Source: an uncultured Anaeromyxobacter sp.
Lineage (GTDB): Bacteria; Myxococcota; Myxococcia; Myxococcales; Anaeromyxobacteraceae
Length of the DNA: 52,461 bases
Reading direction: 5' to 3'
Assembly (NCBI GenBank): GCA_903904005.1
Contig: CAIVAR010000058.1
Span: 1-52,461, forward strand
Shown piece after piece: positions 46,233-52,461 of the stretch (the first letter of the stretch is position 1; the number at the start of each line of letters is the position of its first letter). The position numbers and the translations under genes are program-made. Below the pieces are notes generated by a model, which saw only the letters and a program-made list of their open reading frames with translations, was not told where the DNA came from and made no database searches.

Positions 46233-47738
46233 ATGAGCCGACACCTCCTGGTCGCCCTTCACCTCCTGTCGGTCGTTCCCGTCATCGCCAGGGCCGAGAT
46301 CGTCGCCTGCCCGGACCCGGAGGCCCCCGCCTGGGTCGAGGTGGCGAGTCCCCATTTCCTCGTCCGGACCGACGCCGGCGACCGCGTCGCCAGGGACGCG
46401 GCCCAGCACCTGGAGCGGCTCCGGGTCGCCACGGTGAGGTCCGCCTTCGGCGGCAAGCTGGAGGCGCCGGGCGTCACCGAGGTGGTGATCCTCCGGGACG
46501 ACGAGGAGATGGCCGACCTCACCGGCCGCAAGGAGTCGGACGAGATGCTCGGCGGGTTCTTCCAGGTCTACCTGGGGCGGAGCCGCATCGTCGCCACCCG
46601 CAAGTTCCTCCCCTACTCCCCTTCGCTCCACACGCTCCAGCACGAGATGGCCCACCAGCTCATGGCCCATGCCTTCCCCCGGCAGCCCCGGTGGTTCTCC
46701 GAGGGGATGGCCGAGTTCCTCGCCGCCGTGGAGGTCAACGAGGCCGGCGACAGGCCCGTGGCCGTGCTCGGGAAGCCTCCGCCGCCGTGGAAATGGCAGG
46801 AGAAGGTCTCCGCGAGCGAGGTCCTCTCCTGGGCCTGCGGGGGAGCACGGGAGGTTCCCTGCTACCAGTCGGCCTGGTGGCTCGTTCATCACCTCATGAA
46901 CAGCCGGGCCGACGCCTTCGCCGACTTCCAGCGGCGGCTCGCGCGCGCGGAAGATCCCGCAGCCGCATGGAAGGCCTCCTTCCCGGATCTCGACCCGGCC
47001 AGCGCCAAGGCGATGGACGCATTCGACACGGTGCTTCGCGACTACAGCCGATCGGGTCGGTACGGGGTGGCGAAGGTCCCGTTCGACGAGCCCAAGCTCA
47101 CCCTCACGTCCCGCCCCATGGCGTGTGCCGAGGTGCGGGCGACGTACGCCGAGATGGTGATGAACCCGTTCCAGGTGGACCCCGCGGCCGGTCCCCGGCG
47201 CGCGGCGGCGGAGAAGGCGGCTTCCCTGAAGCTCGACCCCTCCGGCCTCCCGGTCTGGCGGCTGCTCGCGCTGGACGGCGCCTCGCCGGAGACCTTCTCC
47301 CTCGCCGCCAGGGCGGTGAAGGCGAGCCCGGGCGACTGGCGAGGCTGGTACCTCGTGCTCGCATCGGCAGGCGAGGCACCGGCGAACCAGTCCCTCCGGA
47401 AGGAGGCCATCGAGAAGCTCGCGTCCGCCCCTCCCGACGACGTCATGGTCCTGAGCGACCTCACCTGGGCGCTGCTCGGCCAGGGAGACGACGGGCGCGC
47501 GGTCGCCGTCGCCGCCCGCGCCGTGAAGCTCGCCCCCTGGGAGCCGCTGGTCGTCGACGCGTGGGCCGTGGTCCAGGCGAGCCTGGGGCAGTGCAAGGAG
47601 GCGCGGGCGGCCATCCAGCGCGCCGTCGACCTCGCGACGGGCGAGCACGGCGGCGGAAAGGCCCCCTACCTGGAGCGTCAGCAGGTGATCGAGAAGCACT
47701 GCGCGGGGGCCCCGGCCCCGCCGAAGCCAAAGGGCTGA
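46233..47738 (+). CDS. Secreted gluzincin-type metallopeptidase with TPR-like end
   Basis: 501 aa with the signal peptide MSRHLLVALHLLSVVPVIARA. An N-terminal segment WVEVASPHFLVRTDAGDRVA is typical of DUF1570/peptidase_MA-like proteins. Zinc ligands are His137 and His141 (HEMAHQLMAH) and Glu157 (RWFSEGMAEFLA), a full HEXXH plus Glu site, so it should be active. The C-terminal half (about 310-490) contains TPR-like helices (LAARAVKASPGDW; AVAARAVKLAPWEPL). It probably acts in the periplasm or outside. Substrate unknown. Confidence 0.85.
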   Translation: MSRHLLVALHLLSVVPVIARAEIVACPDPEAPAWVEVASPHFLVRTDAGDRVARDAAQHLERLRVATVRSAFGGKLEAPGVTEVVILRDDEEMADLTGRKESDEMLGGFFQVYLGRSRIVATRKFLPYSPSLHTLQHEMAHQLMAHAFPRQPRWFSEGMAEFLAAVEVNEAGDRPVAVLGKPPPPWKWQEKVSASEVLSWACGGAREVPCYQSAWWLVHHLMNSRADAFADFQRRLARAEDPAAAWKASFPDLDPASAKAMDAFDTVLRDYSRSGRYGVAKVPFDEPKLTLTSRPMACAEVRATYAEMVMNPFQVDPAAGPRRAAAEKAASLKLDPSGLPVWRLLALDGASPETFSLAARAVKASPGDWRGWYLVLASAGEAPANQSLRKEAIEKLASAPPDDVMVLSDLTWALLGQGDDGRAVAVAARAVKLAPWEPLVVDAWAVVQASLGQCKEARAAIQRAVDLATGEHGGGKAPYLERQQVIEKHCAGAPAPPKPKG

Positions 47739-47751
47739 CGTGTGGGTGGCG

Positions 47752-48897
47752 TCACCCCGTCTCGAAGAGCCGCTCCGCCACCGCGCTGTGCACGTCCATG
47801 CCCGCAGCGGTGAGCCGGAGCCGGCCGCCTTCCAGCTCGGCCAGGCCCGCCCGCACGAGCGCCTCCACCTCGGCGCGCCGCGCCGGGCCGAGGACCGCTG
47901 CGTCGAGCCCCTGCGCGGTGCGGAGCGAGAGCATGATCCGCTCGTTGGCGAGCTCGGATGGCCCGAGCTGCTCCTCCGACGCGCTGGGCAGCTCCCCCGC
48001 GTCGACGGCCGCGAGCCACGGCTCCACCTCCCGGTGGTTCGTCCAGCGCACCGCGCCGCCGCCGCTCCGCACGCACCCCACCGCGCCGGCGCCGGCACCC
48101 AGGTAGTCCTCCGACCGCCAGTAGAGGAGGTTGTGACGGGACTCGAACCCGGGCCGGGCGAAGTTGGAGATCTCGTAGCGGCGGAACCCGGCGCCGGCGA
48201 GCACCTCGGCCACGGCCCGCCCCTGCGCGAGCACCTCGTCGTCCTCCGGGAAGGTGAGCTTCCCCTGGCGCGCCAGGCGGGCGAACGGGACGTCCTCGGC
48301 GAGGACCTCGGCGTCGAGGGTGAGGGCGTACGAGGACACGTGGGTCACGGGCAGCGCGACGAGCCGCTCCGCGTCGGCACGCGCCGTCTCCGCAGACGAC
48401 CGCCGCCCACCGTGGATGAGGTCCACCGAGACGTTGGGGATGACCGCGGCCACCTCGCGGATGGCCCGCTCCGCGTCGGCCGTCCCGTGCCGCCGCCCCA
48501 GCTTGTGGAGCACGCCCGGGTCGAAGGACTGCACCCCGATCGACACACGGTTCACGCCGGCCCGGCGCCAGGCCTCGGCACGGGCCGTGTCGGCCGACTC
48601 CGGGTTCGCCTCCAGCGTCACCTCGGCCCCCGGCGCCAGGCCCAGCGCGCGCGCCGCCTCGACCACCCGGGCCATGGCGGCGGGCTCCCAGAGCGACGGC
48701 GTCCCGCCGCCCAGGAAGAGGGTGGCGCAGCGCCGACCGGAGAAGGCCGGGGCGCGCCGGCGGATCTCCTCCACCACCGCCGTGGCGTAGCGTTCACCCG
48801 GGATCGGCCGGGAGGTGGTGACCGCGAAGTCGCAGTACGGGCAGCGGAAGCTGCACCACGGAAAGTGAACGTAGATGCCGAAGGGGAGGGGGAGCAC
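47752..48897 (-). CDS. hemW: HemW-like radical SAM protein
   Basis: 381 aa from GTG 48897. The radical SAM cluster motif is Cys15-x3-Cys19-x2-Cys22 (CSFRCPYCDF), followed by LFLGGGTPSLW and VSIGVQSFD. The C-terminal HNLLYWRSEDYLGAGAGA matches the HemW HNxxYW region implicated in heme binding, favouring HemW (heme chaperone) over the coproporphyrinogen dehydrogenase HemN. The usual DLIYGLP is replaced by DLIHGGR. It is divergent from prmA, with only 31 bases between start codons. Confidence 0.88.
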   Translation of the reverse strand: MLPLPFGIYVHFPWCSFRCPYCDFAVTTSRPIPGERYATAVVEEIRRRAPAFSGRRCATLFLGGGTPSLWEPAAMARVVEAARALGLAPGAEVTLEANPESADTARAEAWRRAGVNRVSIGVQSFDPGVLHKLGRRHGTADAERAIREVAAVIPNVSVDLIHGGRRSSAETARADAERLVALPVTHVSSYALTLDAEVLAEDVPFARLARQGKLTFPEDDEVLAQGRAVAEVLAGAGFRRYEISNFARPGFESRHNLLYWRSEDYLGAGAGAVGCVRSGGGAVRWTNHREVEPWLAAVDAGELPSASEEQLGPSELANERIMLSLRTAQGLDAAVLGPARRAEVEALVRAGLAELEGGRLRLTAAGMDVHSAVAERLFETG

Positions 48898-48905
48898 CGG
48901 CGCGG

Positions 48906-48911
48906 ATGCTA
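48906..48911 (-). promoter_or_regulatory. -10-like element of hemW
   Basis: TAGCAT (minus strand 48911-48906) ends 8 bases before GTG 48897. A second TAGCAT overlaps it (48916-48911). The 31-base intergenic space leaves no room for a longer leader unless transcription starts inside prmA. Confidence 0.45.
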
Positions 48912-48914
48912 TGC

Positions 48915-48920
48915 TAACTT
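48915..48920 (+). promoter_or_regulatory. -10-like element of prmA
   Basis: TAACTT ends 8 bases before ATG 48929; TATGCT (48910-48915) overlaps it and is an alternative. It lies back-to-back with the hemW hexamer, giving two promoters within 31 bases. Confidence 0.4.
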
Positions 48921-48928
48921 TCCGCCGG

Positions 48929-49789
48929 ATGGCCACCTGGTCCCTCACCGCCGAGCTCCCCGCCGCAGAGGCCGACGCCTGCACCGCGCTCCTCTTCGAG
49001 AACGGCGCCGCCGGGGTCGAGGAGCGGGAGGCCGGGCTCGCCCCCATGCCCGGGGAGCGCCAGCCGGGGGCGGGTCGCGTGCTGCTCATCGGCTTCTTCG
49101 CCGACGAAGAGGGCGCGCGCGCCGCCGCAGCCGCGCTCGACATCCCCGCCGACCTCGCCGAGATCCCCGACCGCGACTGGGGCGAGGAGTGGAAGAAGGG
49201 GCTCGGGCCCATCTCGGTGGGGCGGCTCTTCCTCCGCCCCTCCTGGATCGACGTCGCACCCCCTCCCGGCGCCGCCGAGGTGGTGCTCGACCCGGGCATG
49301 GCTTTCGGCACCGGCACCCACGCCACCACCTCGCTCTGCCTGTCGGCCATCGACGCCTTCCTGGCGCGCCGCCCCGGCGCCTCGGTGCTCGACGTGGGCA
49401 CCGGGTCGGGGCTCCTCGCCATCGCGGCCCGCAAGCTGGGGGCGGGGAGGGTGGCGGCGAACGACAACGACCCGGTGGCGGTCGCGGTGGCGGCCGAGAA
49501 CGCCGCCCGCAACGGCACCGCCCTGGAACTCACCGGGGAACCGCCATCGGCCATCCCCGGCACCTTCGACCTCGTCGTCGCGAACATCCTCGCGAACGTG
49601 CTCGTGGAGCTGGCGCCCGACCTGGCGCGGCGGACGGCGCCGGGCGGCGAGGTGGTCCTGGCCGGGGTGCTCGTCCCCCAGGAGACGGAGGTCGCGGGAG
49701 CCTTCCTCGCCGAGGGGCTGGCCCCGCTGCCCGGCGATCGGCGCGGGGAGTGGTCGCTGCTCCGCTTCAGCCGCCCGGAGGGGCGGTGA
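48929..49789 (+). CDS. prmA: Ribosomal protein L11 methyltransferase
   Basis: 286-aa SAM-dependent enzyme that methylates ribosomal protein L11. ATG 48929 (MATWSLTAELP) was chosen over an upstream in-frame ATG because it fits the family N-terminus. The N-terminal recognition domain ends with DWGEEWKKGLGPISVG. Catalytic-domain motifs are LDPGMAFGTGTHATTSLCL, VLDVGTGSGLLAI (SAM motif I) and VVANILANVL. rsmE overlaps the stop as GTGA; both act on the ribosome. Confidence 0.95.
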   Translation: MATWSLTAELPAAEADACTALLFENGAAGVEEREAGLAPMPGERQPGAGRVLLIGFFADEEGARAAAAALDIPADLAEIPDRDWGEEWKKGLGPISVGRLFLRPSWIDVAPPPGAAEVVLDPGMAFGTGTHATTSLCLSAIDAFLARRPGASVLDVGTGSGLLAIAARKLGAGRVAANDNDPVAVAVAAENAARNGTALELTGEPPSAIPGTFDLVVANILANVLVELAPDLARRTAPGGEVVLAGVLVPQETEVAGAFLAEGLAPLPGDRRGEWSLLRFSRPEGR

Positions 49790-50502
49790 GCCGGCGCCGC
49801 CTGCACGTCCCGCCCGACCGGATCGAGGGCGCCGTGGCCCGGCCCGACGCGGCGTCGCTCCACTACCTCGCCGACGTCCTGCGGCTCGAGGCCGGGGCGC
49901 CGGTGGAGGTGTTCGACGGGGCCGGAAGCGCCTGGGACGCCACCTTCACCGGGAGCGAGCTGCGGCTGGGGGAGCGCCGGCCCGCGCCGCGTCCGGGCGC
50001 CACCGTGTGGCTCGCCTTCGCGCTCGCCCGGGGGGAGAAGGGGGAGTGGATCGTCCAGAAGGCGACCGAGCTCGGCGTCTCCCGGCTGGTTCCCTGGCAG
50101 GCCGAGCGCTCGGTGGTTCGGCTCGAGCCCGACCGGGCCGCGGAGCGGGCCCGGCGCTGGCGTCGGATCGCCGAGGAGGCCGCCCGGCAGTGCGGCCGGG
50201 CCGACGTCCCGGAGGTGGCCGTGCCCGGATCGCTCGCCGCCGCGCTCGAGGCCCCGACCGGCTTCGAGCGGGTGGTCTTCCACGCCGGGGCGGGGTCGCC
50301 CCTGGCCGGGCTGGTCCATCCGGGATCCCCCGGGATCCTGGCCGTCGTCGGCCCGGAGGGTGGCCTCACCGATCGTGAAGTGGAGGCCTGCCTCGCCTCC
50401 GGATGCGGGCTCGCCACCCTCGGGCCGCGCGTCCTCCGGGCCGAGACCGCGGCCGTCGCGGCAGCTGCGCTCCTGCAGCACCTCGCCGGCGATCTGGGAT
50501 AG
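49786..50502 (+). CDS. rsmE: 16S rRNA (uracil1498-N3)-methyltransferase
   Basis: 238-aa SPOUT methyltransferase targeting U1498 of 16S rRNA. Start GTG 49786 overlaps the prmA stop. A PUA-like N-terminal part (HYLADVLRLEAGAPVEVFDG) is followed by KGEWIVQKATELGVSRLVPW, EEAARQCGRADVPEV, VVGPEGGLTDREV and the knot segment LGPRVLRAETA. Typical prmA-rsmE pairing. Confidence 0.95.
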   Translation: MSRRRLHVPPDRIEGAVARPDAASLHYLADVLRLEAGAPVEVFDGAGSAWDATFTGSELRLGERRPAPRPGATVWLAFALARGEKGEWIVQKATELGVSRLVPWQAERSVVRLEPDRAAERARRWRRIAEEAARQCGRADVPEVAVPGSLAAALEAPTGFERVVFHAGAGSPLAGLVHPGSPGILAVVGPEGGLTDREVEACLASGCGLATLGPRVLRAETAAVAAAALLQHLAGDLG

Positions 50503-50563
50503 CACCCGATATCCCCGGACGCCGGCTTGACCCCGCCCGGGTGCGCCGGTACTTCTTCGAGGC

Positions 50564-51334
50564 GTGCAATGCCCCCGCTGCCGGACGGAGAACGGCGAGG
50601 CCGCCATCCGCTGCTCGGGTTGCGGCGCACCCATCGCCCTCGGCGACGAGGTGGTGGGCGTGTCGCTCGACACGTCGATGCCCCTCGACCGCCGCACCTC
50701 CCGACGGGAGCAGGAGCCTGCCTGGGAGTCGCTGCGCCCGGTCCCGGTGGACTGGGAGATGGAGCCGCCCGCCGAGGCCACCCCGGTCAGCCCGCGCGTC
50801 CCCCCGCGTGCCCCGCCCCGCCCGCGCCCCCGGGCCACCATCCCGGCCCCCGCCGACCTCGAGATCGACATGGCCGTCGAGGCCGTCGAGGTCCACCGGA
50901 TGCGGGCGCCGGCCTGGCGGCGGATCGCCTCCTGGGCGGTCGACGGCGCGCTGCTCGGCGCCGCGTCGGCGGCCATGCTGCTCCCCGTGCTCGGGCCGGT
51001 CCTGGTCCCGGGCGGTCTCGAGCAGGGGCGCGACATCCTCGTGCCCGCGATCCTCGCCGTGGCCCTGCTCGCCTTCGCCTACCAGTGGCTGGGGATCGCA
51101 CTCACCGGCGCGACGCCGGGCATGGGCGCCGCCGGGATCCGGTGCGTGGGACCCGACGGTCGCCGCCCCTCGCCGGGCCGGTCCGCGATCCGGGCCGGCC
51201 TGGGGCTCCTCTCCGCCGCCGCCCTGGGCATCGGCGTGCTGCTCGCGCTCTTCACGCGGAGTGGACGGGGCGCCCACGACATCGGCGCCGGGACCTGGGT
51301 CGTCCTGGCCGTTCCGGCAGGGAGAGGCGCATGA
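50564..51334 (+). CDS. Zinc-ribbon RDD-family membrane protein
   Basis: 256 aa from GTG 50564. A rubredoxin-like zinc ribbon opens it (Cys3, Cys6, Cys17, Cys20: CPRCRTENGEAAIRCSGC). A Pro/Arg-rich linker (about 70-100) leads to an RDD domain with about three helices: PAWRRIASWAVDGALLGAA carries the Arg-Asp pattern, and GATPGMGAAGIRCVG is the characteristic loop. RDD proteins may transport ions or osmolytes. The start of the next gene overlaps the stop (ATGA). Confidence 0.82.
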   Translation: MQCPRCRTENGEAAIRCSGCGAPIALGDEVVGVSLDTSMPLDRRTSRREQEPAWESLRPVPVDWEMEPPAEATPVSPRVPPRAPPRPRPRATIPAPADLEIDMAVEAVEVHRMRAPAWRRIASWAVDGALLGAASAAMLLPVLGPVLVPGGLEQGRDILVPAILAVALLAFAYQWLGIALTGATPGMGAAGIRCVGPDGRRPSPGRSAIRAGLGLLSAAALGIGVLLALFTRSGRGAHDIGAGTWVVLAVPAGRGA

Positions 51335-52461
51335 ACGACCCGCTGCTCGCCCACCTCGTCGAAGAGGGGCTCATCGGCGCCAAGGACGCCGGGCACGCGG
51401 CGGAGCGCGTGGCCCGGACCGGCGGCGCGCTGGACAGCGTCCTCCTCGAGCTGCGCCTCGTTCCCGCGCCCCGCCTGGCCGAGGCGCTCTCGCGGGTGAG
51501 CGGGATGCCCCAGCCCCCCGAGTCGGCCTTCACCGCACCCGATCCCCGGGCCCGGCGCGTCTTCCCCGCCAAGGTCGCCGAGCGCCACGCCATCGCCCCG
51601 TTCGCCCTCGACGGCCGGGAGCTCTCGGTGGTGATGACCTACCCGCCCGACCGGGACCTGCTGGGGGAGATCGGCATCCTGCTCTCGCTCCACCTCCGCG
51701 CCCACGTGGCCCCGGAGTGGCGGGTCCGGGCGCTCGTCCGCGAGCTCTACGGAACGCCGCTCCCCGGACGGCTCGAAGCGCTCACCGGCCCCCCCGGCCT
51801 CGCTCCGGACGCCGGACCCGACGCCGGAGCGACCGACCCCGGCGCCGGAGCGACCGACCCCGGCGCCGCGCGGGCCCCGGGCTGGACCCCCGCCCAGGCC
51901 AGCGAGGCGATGGCCGCCGCCGCCGACCCCGACGAGGCCATCCGCGTCGCCCTGCGCGCCGCCCGCGACCGGTTCTCCTTCGCCGCCGCCTTCACGGTCC
52001 GTCGCGACGTCCTCGGCGGGCACGACGCGCTGGGGATCGACCCGCGGGCACGGGAACTCTGCCGCTCCATCGTGGTGGACCTGAACGCGCCCGGCCTCTT
52101 CGGAAAGCCGCTCGAGACCCGCGCCCCGTACCTCGGCCCCCCGCCCTCCGATCCGGTGACCGACTCGGTGCTCGCCGCGCTCGGCCGGACCGGTCCCCGC
52201 ACCGTGCTGGTGGCCCCGGTCTGGATCGGCGAGCGCGCCGCCTGCGTGATCTACGCGGACAACGACGACGCGCCCGTCTCCTCGGGCCACCTCGGCGCCC
52301 TCTTCCCACTCCTCGGGGCGCTGGGCGATGCCCTGGCCCGGATGATCCGCGATCGGAAGGCCGGGGGGAGAACCCCGCCGAAGGAGGCGCCCGTCGAGGC
52401 GAAGCCTGTCCCGACGCCCGCCCCCCGTCCGACGCCCGCCGCCCCCCCGCGCCCCGCCCCC
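51331..52461 (+). CDS. GspE N-terminal-domain-like protein, 3' truncated by window end
   Basis: The frame is open from ATG 51331 (overlapping the previous stop) to the window end, at least 377 codons. The N-terminus (MNDPLLAHLVEEGLIGAKDA, LRLVPAPRLAEALSRVSGMP, VAERHAIAPFALDGRELSVVM) resembles the GspE-N/MshEN domain of type II secretion and pilus ATPases, used in myxobacteria in many regulatory proteins and able to bind c-di-GMP in some cases. A Pro/Gly/Asp linker (about 153-185) includes a duplicated 7-residue unit. A second region (about 200-350) ends in IRDRK, and a Pro/Ala-rich stretch follows. No Walker motif is visible before the end. It may be a stand-alone regulator. Confidence 0.75.
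   Translation, partial: MNDPLLAHLVEEGLIGAKDAGHAAERVARTGGALDSVLLELRLVPAPRLAEALSRVSGMPQPPESAFTAPDPRARRVFPAKVAERHAIAPFALDGRELSVVMTYPPDRDLLGEIGILLSLHLRAHVAPEWRVRALVRELYGTPLPGRLEALTGPPGLAPDAGPDAGATDPGAGATDPGAARAPGWTPAQASEAMAAAADPDEAIRVALRAARDRFSFAAAFTVRRDVLGGHDALGIDPRARELCRSIVVDLNAPGLFGKPLETRAPYLGPPPSDPVTDSVLAALGRTGPRTVLVAPVWIGERAACVIYADNDDAPVSSGHLGALFPLLGALGDALARMIRDRKAGGRTPPKEAPVEAKPVPTPAPRPTPAAPPRPAP
51823..51864 (+). repeat. Two exact 21-bp tandem copies inside the GspE-N-like gene
   Basis: The 21-base unit beginning GCCGGAGCGACCGACC occurs twice in direct succession and codes for a repeated GATDPGA-type linker. It is likely slippage-derived, with no separate function evident. Confidence 0.7.

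Noticed and set aside
47752-51036. Very long minus-strand frame ending in hemW
   Set aside because: Only the part from GTG 48897 matches HemW; upstream residues are shadow sequence of prmA, rsmE and the RDD gene.

Overview
The window is one continuous, very GC-rich bacterial chromosome segment. It is densely packed: about 45 genes, no gap longer than about 160 bases, and many 1-4 base start/stop overlaps. I see no tRNA, rRNA, insertion sequence, phage gene or CRISPR array. The gene content suggests a myxobacterium-like anaerobe or facultative anaerobe (Myxococcota, Anaeromyxobacter-like): a eukaryotic-type Ser/Thr kinase with TPRs, pyruvate:ferredoxin oxidoreductase, giant DUF3857/transglutaminase proteins, an M64 peptidase and a GspE-N-type protein. 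That placement is an inference from gene content and base composition, not a database result.

Left part (1-9333, all +): the end of a branched-chain amino-acid-type ABC transporter ATPase, a phenylacetate-CoA-ligase-like protein with a non-canonical P-loop, then an almost fully overlapping aromatic amino-acid operon aroH-tyrA-aroA-aroE-aroC-aroK-aroB-aroQ. It covers every step from DAHP to chorismate plus chorismate mutase and prephenate dehydrogenase. DAHP synthase and prephenate dehydratase are not in the window. A GT2 glycosyltransferase fused to a Rossmann-type domain closes the block.

Middle-left (9315-25062, mostly -): a membrane kinase-TPR protein, a possible 56-aa membrane peptide, an OPT transporter, an FmdB zinc ribbon-RluA pair, an M64 peptidase and its unknown neighbour (+), a small basic protein, hflX with a downstream lipoprotein, a secreted Lys/Pro repeat protein, a small secreted Cys-rich protein and a GT22-type mannosyltransferase.

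Middle (25065-37603): proB-proA-rsfS, nifJ and a SIMPL protein on +; mgsA-TSUP-unknown secreted protein on -; then rlmH, gpmI and comF on +. The familiar proA-(nadD)-rsfS-rlmH neighbourhood is interrupted by nifJ and five other genes, and nadD is absent.

Right part (37670-end): two adjacent giant secreted paralogues (jelly-roll, TPR, DUF3857, transglutaminase fold). The first keeps the Cys-His-Asp triad and the second has lost Cys and His. Then come an EthD-like protein, a small lipoprotein, a secreted HEXXH peptidase, hemW, prmA-rsmE, a zinc-ribbon/RDD membrane protein and the 5' part of a GspE-N-type protein that runs off the window.

The most general signal I found is regulatory. At least eleven genes have a TANNNT hexamer 6-11 bases before the start codon, some with a recognisable -35 box at the right distance. 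That geometry predicts leaderless or nearly leaderless transcripts. nifJ, by contrast, has a leadered promoter with an FNR-like box and a phased array of inverted GGGCCG elements.
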